From NCBI GenBank assembly GCA_902478715.1, contig CABSMC010000059.1, positions 1-16,526 of the forward strand: a stretch of DNA of 16,526 bases, read 5' to 3'. The notes below the pieces were generated by a model. That model ran no database searches. It worked only from the letters and a program-made list of their open reading frames with translations, and was not told the origin of the DNA. Made by a program: the position numbers and the translations under genes. Each line of letters opens with the position of its first letter. Within the stretch, counting starts at the first letter, position 1. This stretch comes from an uncultured Adlercreutzia sp. GTDB lineage: Bacteria; Actinomycetota; Coriobacteriia; Coriobacteriales; Eggerthellaceae. Below, one piece after another: positions 13,330 through 16,526 of this stretch.

Positions 13330-14619
13330 TTATCCCTCGACGAGCTGTTCCAGGGCGGCCAGCTTCACGCAGCAGGTGAAGACATCCATGGCGGCGTCAA
13401 GCTCTTCCAAAGGCGGCAGCGAGGGCGCGATACGGATGTTGGAATCGGCCGGATCGTTGCCGTAGGGCCAGGTGGCGCCGGCACCGGTCATGGTAACGCC
13501 GGCATTCTTCGCCAGTTCCACGATGCGGTGCGCCGTGCCGGCGGGCCCCTCGAAGCTCACGAAGTAGCCGCCGCGCGGATTGGTCCACGTGGCGATATCG
13601 GCTTCGGCAAGCTCTTCGGCCAGTTTCTTTTCGACGAGCTCGAACTTCGGGCCCATGAGGGCGCCGTGGGCGGCCATATGCTCGGGCAGGCGCGCGCCCT
13701 CTTCCAGGAAGCGGGCGTGACGCAACTGATTGAGCTTGTCGTGACCGATGGCCTGAACGCCCAAGTGCCGCTTGATCTCGGCTATATTGGCGGGGCTTGC
13801 GGCCAAAGCGGCCACGCCCGCGCCGGGGAAGGTGATCTTCGACGTGGAGCCGAACTTCAGATAGCGATCGGGGTTGCCCGCCTCGCGGCAGGCCTCAGCG
13901 ATATCGAGCACGATGTCCTGCTCGGCCGGATCGTCGGAGAAATGGTGCACGGCGTAGGCGTTGTCCCAGAAGATGCGGAAGTCGGGGGCGGCGCATTCCA
14001 TGGCGGCGAGGCGGCGCACCGTCTCATCGGAGTAGGTGATGCCGGAGGGATTCGAGTACTTCGGCACGCACCAGATGCCCTTGATGGTGTCGTCGGCGGC
14101 GACGAGGCGCTCCACTTCTTCCATATCGGGGCCGTCCTCGCAAAGGGGGACGGGAATCATCTCGATGCCGAGATCTTCGCAAATAGAGAAGTGCCGGTCA
14201 TAGCCGGGGACGGGGCAGAGCCATTTCACCTCGGGCAAGCGCCCCCAGGGCGTACTTCCCAAGGCGCCGAATACCAGGTAGCGCACCATGGCGTCGTACA
14301 TGGCCGTCAGGCTCGCATTGCCGAGCACGATGACGTTCTCTGGCTCATCGTCCAGAAGCGTTGCCATGAGCCGCTTCGCCTCGGGGATGCCGTCGAGCAC
14401 GCCGTAGTTGCGGCAGTCGGTGCCGTCCTCGGCGGCAAGGTCGGCGGCGGAGTCCAGCACGTCCAGCAAAGGCAGGGACAGTTCCAGCTGGGCTGCCGAG
14501 GGCTTGCCGCGGGCCATGTTCAGCTTGAGACCCCGGGCCACCATCTCGCCGTAGCGGGCGCGCACCTCGGCTAGCTCGGCCTCCAATTCCGCCTTGGACA
14601 TCTCTGCGTAGCGCGGCAT
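13330..14619 (-). CDS. Type Ic aspartate aminotransferase (PLP-dependent)
   Basis: PLP enzyme of 429 residues interconverting aspartate plus 2-oxoglutarate with oxaloacetate plus glutamate. It follows the actinobacterial-type Asp aminotransferase group (Pfam Asp_aminotransf) rather than AspC: the N-terminal region YGEMVARGLKLNMARGKPS, then CRNYGVLDGIPEAKRLMA, is characteristic. PLP-site residues visible are N190 in YSNPSG, D219 and Y222 in WDNAY, and the Schiff-base lysine K261 in FGSTSKITFPGAG. ATG 14619 is preferred because AAAGGA lies six bases upstream; ATG 14655 has no such site. It reads in the same direction as the D-Asp ligase operon but is separated from it by about 280 nt of structured DNA, so it is probably its own transcript. 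It can supply L-Asp to the cluster downstream. Confidence 0.92.
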   Translation of the reverse strand: MPRYAEMSKAELEAELAEVRARYGEMVARGLKLNMARGKPSAAQLELSLPLLDVLDSAADLAAEDGTDCRNYGVLDGIPEAKRLMATLLDDEPENVIVLGNASLTAMYDAMVRYLVFGALGSTPWGRLPEVKWLCPVPGYDRHFSICEDLGIEMIPVPLCEDGPDMEEVERLVAADDTIKGIWCVPKYSNPSGITYSDETVRRLAAMECAAPDFRIFWDNAYAVHHFSDDPAEQDIVLDIAEACREAGNPDRYLKFGSTSKITFPGAGVAALAASPANIAEIKRHLGVQAIGHDKLNQLRHARFLEEGARLPEHMAAHGALMGPKFELVEKKLAEELAEADIATWTNPRGGYFVSFEGPAGTAHRIVELAKNAGVTMTGAGATWPYGNDPADSNIRIAPSLPPLEELDAAMDVFTCCVKLAALEQLVEG

Positions 14620-14662
14620 ATCCCGTCCTTTCGCCGTAAAACTGCTCGTCTGCATAAGATAC

Positions 14663-14675
14663 GGAGTGTCACTCC
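14663..14675. promoter_or_regulatory. GGAGTG-T-CACTCC dyad in the divergent intergenic region
   Basis: A 13-bp dyad, six bases on each arm around a central T. It lies in the -35 area of the rightward TATAAT at 14688 and just downstream of the leftward TATACT, where a bound protein could affect both directions. No regulator is identified. Confidence 0.35.
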
Positions 14676-14685
14676 ATCGCGGTAA

Positions 14686-14693
14686 AGTATAAT
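14686..14693. promoter_or_regulatory. Overlapping divergent -10 elements (putP rightward, aminotransferase leftward)
   Basis: AGTATAAT at 14686-14693 reads TATAAT on the + strand (14688-14693) and TATACT on the - strand (14691-14686). The leftward element would give a leader of about 60 nt before ATG 14619. The rightward one would give a putP leader of about 160 nt containing the hairpin at 14755. Neither has a convincing -35 hexamer. Confidence 0.4.
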
Positions 14694-14754
14694 CCCAAAG
14701 GTCAGTGAAACGACACGGAATATGGCGCTTCGCAAGAATGGCTGGCCATACGGT

Positions 14755-14814
14755 GTCGGTTTCGGCAGGGCGGCGTTGGGGGCTGCCCCGCTGGCGCCTC
14801 TTGCCGAAACCGAC
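14755..14814 (+). ncRNA. Structured putP leader: long hairpin with inner stems
   Basis: GTCGGTTTCGGCA at 14755-14767 pairs perfectly over 13 bp with TGCCGAAACCGAC at 14802-14814. The 34-nt apical part is G- and C-rich and can form an inner GGGG/CCCC stem. It ends 47 nt before the putP ATG and has no T-run, so it is not a simple terminator. It does not match a riboswitch class I recognise; a cis-regulatory RNA or mRNA stabiliser is possible. The rest of 14620-14861 holds no gene. Confidence 0.45.
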
Positions 14815-14861
14815 CCTGGGAGTTCCAAACGTGTTGCAAGGATTCTCACGGAAGGGGAAAC

Positions 14862-16424
14862 ATGATCGAAAGCGATATGCAAGTCGTACTTGCCATGCTG
14901 CTCTACTTCGTCGTAGTAGTGGTCATCGGCTTTGTGTACGCCAAGCGCTCCAACTCGTCGTCCGAGGAGTACTTCCTCGGCGGCCGCGGCCTGGGACCGT
15001 GGCTCACGGCCCTGTCGGCCGAAGCGTCGGATATGTCGGGGTGGCTCCTCATGGGCCTGCCCGGCGTGGCCTACTTCACCGGCGCGTCGGATGCCATGTG
15101 GACGGCCATCGGCCTGGCCATCGGCACCTATCTGAACTGGAAGTTCGTGGCCAAGCGCCTGCGCAAGTACTCCGAGAAGGCCGGCAACGCCATCACGGTG
15201 CCCGACTTCTTCTCCAACCGCTTCCACGACACGAAGCACATCCTCATGACCATCGCCGCGGTCATCATCCTTTTGTTCTTCACCATCTACACCGCCTCCT
15301 GCTTCGTCACCGTGGGCAAGCTGTTCGCGACGCTGTTCGGCTGGGACTACGGCGTGATGATGATCATTGGCGCCATCATTGTGTTCCTCTACACGTTCAT
15401 GGGCGGCTATCTCTCGGTGTGCACCACCGATCTCGTGCAGGGCACGCTCATGTTTCTGGCCCTGGCCACGGTGTTTATCGGCTCCGTCACCGCTGCGGGC
15501 GGCGTTGAGAACACGGTGACCTTCCTGCAGAACATTCCCGGCTTCCTCTCCGGCACCGAGATTGCCACGCCCCTGCTCGATGAGGCGGGCAACCAGCTCA
15601 TCGAGGGCAACGAGCCCATGTTCGGTCCGGCCGGCACCTACGGCATCATCACCATCGTGAGCGGCCTGGCATGGGGTCTCGGCTACTTCGGCATGCCCCA
15701 GGTGCTCATCCGCTTCATGTCCATTCGCCACTCCGACGAGATCAAGAAGTCGCGCATCATCGCCATGATCTGGCTCGTGGTCTCCCTGTCCTCGGCGGTG
15801 TGCATCGGCCTTATCGGCCGCGCGGTCATCCCGACCGAGTTCCTCACCCAGTCGGCGGCCGAGTCCGTGTTCATCGTGCTGTCGAAGATGCTGCTGCCGA
15901 GCTTCTTCTGCGGCCTGGTGGTCTCGGGTATCTTCGCGGCGGCCATGAGCTCCTCTTCCAGCTACCTGCTCATCTCCGGTTCCGCGGTGGCCACCAACAT
16001 CTTCAAGGGCCTCATCAAGCGCGATGCCACCGACAACCAGGTCATGATCGTGGCCCGCATTACGCTGACGGTCATTCTGCTTCTGGGCATCTTCTTGGCC
16101 ATGGATCAGAACTCCTCCATCTTCGACATCGTGTCCTACGCCTGGGCCGGCTTCGGCGCGTCCTTCGGCCCGCTCATGCTGTGCTCGCTGTATTGGCGCC
16201 GCACAACGCTGCCGGGCGCGGTGGCCGGTATGCTCACCGGTGCAGTGACGGTGGTGGCCTGGAAGAACCTCATTGCCCCGCTCGGCGGCTGGTTCGCCGT
16301 GTACGAGCTGCTCCCCGGCTTTTTGCTGGCGCTGCTCGTGATCGTGGTGGTCTCCAAGCTCACGCCCGCGCCCAGCAAGGAAGTCACCGACGACTTCGAC
16401 ACCTATATGGAGCTTGACGTGTAG
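14862..16424 (+). CDS. putP: PutP-type sodium/proline symporter
   Basis: Sodium/solute symporter (SSS family), 520 residues, close to the usual 500 for PutP. The signature EEYFLGGRGLGPWLTALSAEASDMSGWLLMGLPG at residues 35-68 matches PutP, with D57 and S59 at the positions of the E. coli sodium-site residues D55 and S57. The later GIFAAAMSSSSSYLLISGSA segment corresponds to the helix with the second group of sodium-binding Ser/Thr residues. About 13 hydrophobic segments are visible, as expected of the LeuT-like fold. AAGGGGAAAC precedes ATG 14862. It imports proline with Na+, for nutrition or osmoprotection; no proline-catabolic gene is adjacent. Substrate is assigned from the motif block; another SSS solute cannot be excluded. 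Confidence 0.93.
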   Translation: MIESDMQVVLAMLLYFVVVVVIGFVYAKRSNSSSEEYFLGGRGLGPWLTALSAEASDMSGWLLMGLPGVAYFTGASDAMWTAIGLAIGTYLNWKFVAKRLRKYSEKAGNAITVPDFFSNRFHDTKHILMTIAAVIILLFFTIYTASCFVTVGKLFATLFGWDYGVMMIIGAIIVFLYTFMGGYLSVCTTDLVQGTLMFLALATVFIGSVTAAGGVENTVTFLQNIPGFLSGTEIATPLLDEAGNQLIEGNEPMFGPAGTYGIITIVSGLAWGLGYFGMPQVLIRFMSIRHSDEIKKSRIIAMIWLVVSLSSAVCIGLIGRAVIPTEFLTQSAAESVFIVLSKMLLPSFFCGLVVSGIFAAAMSSSSSYLLISGSAVATNIFKGLIKRDATDNQVMIVARITLTVILLLGIFLAMDQNSSIFDIVSYAWAGFGASFGPLMLCSLYWRRTTLPGAVAGMLTGAVTVVAWKNLIAPLGGWFAVYELLPGFLLALLVIVVVSKLTPAPSKEVTDDFDTYMELDV

Positions 16425-16445
16425 ATCGTCTCTCGTCCTGCCTTT

Positions 16446-16469
16446 GAGCCGCCTCCGGGCGGCTCTTTT
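16446..16469 (+). terminator. Intrinsic terminator of putP
   Basis: GAGCCGCC at 16446-16453 pairs with GGCGGCTC at 16458-16465 around loop TCCG, followed by TTTT. It starts 22 nt after the putP stop. A second small hairpin CAGGCTC-GT-GAGCCTG lies at 16474-16489. The remaining bases to 16526 show no gene. Confidence 0.88.
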
Positions 16470-16526
16470 GGTTCAGGCTCGTGAGCCTGCACGGCGCGCG
16501 AAGCGCGGCGGGCAAGAAACCACCCG

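Noticed and set aside
13189..14574. 461-codon + strand frame opposite the aminotransferase, starting inside the palindromic element
   Set aside because: Composition typical of a GC shadow; the - strand aminotransferase has all PLP residues.
14571..15731. 386-codon - strand frame across putP
   Set aside because: His- and Gly-rich antisense frame with no motifs; putP is unambiguous.

Overview
The window looks like chromosomal DNA from a high-GC actinomycete of the Coriobacteriia, most likely the anaerobic gut family Eggerthellaceae. Reasons: GC-rich codon use, two separate sets of complex-iron-sulfur-molybdoenzyme genes close together, a Tat-exported DMSO-reductase-type enzyme beside a haem-type sensor kinase, and type Ic aspartate aminotransferase. 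This assignment is an inference from gene content; I cannot name the genus.

Left part (1-2905, + strand): the tail of a respiratory molybdoenzyme locus, with a TorD-type chaperone open at the left edge and an NrfD-type quinol-side membrane anchor. It is followed by a two-gene unit of a short GntR/YtrA-type regulator and a membrane-anchored SPFH (stomatin/slipin-like) protein.

Middle part (2906-8827, + strand): a second molybdoenzyme set. A regulatory region rich in TTACC/GGTAA elements precedes a Tat-signal catalytic subunit and a four-cluster ferredoxin subunit. A strong hairpin follows, then a two-component system: a kinase with a Tll0287-like (DUF3365) extracytoplasmic domain carrying a CxxCH c-haem motif, and an OmpR-type regulator overlapping it by 20 nt. 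No membrane anchor gene belongs to this set. The A subunit has a lipobox-like Cys in its signal peptide, and the NrfD gene upstream is a possible but unproven partner.

Right part (8828-14619, - strand): four genes read leftward that together form an aspartate-centred cell-wall pathway. Aspartate aminotransferase can make L-Asp. An ATP-grasp enzyme resembling Enterococcus D-aspartate ligase (Aslfm) and an Asp/Glu racemase are coupled through a GTGA overlap, and a glutamine-dependent AsnB-type amidotransferase follows. The reading is L-Asp to D-Asp, addition to the peptidoglycan stem, then amidation to D-iso-Asn, as known in enterococci and lactococci. The ligase leader (13057-13167) has a hairpin burying its ribosome-binding site, and upstream of it two mutually exclusive hairpins.

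Right end (14620-16526): a divergent intergenic region with overlapping -10 elements and a structured leader, then a PutP-type sodium/proline symporter with a clear intrinsic terminator. Repeats: a 26-nt inverted pair at 8858-8955 between convergent genes, and a nested palindromic element at 13173-13306. I saw no tRNA, rRNA, CRISPR array, insertion sequence or phage gene.
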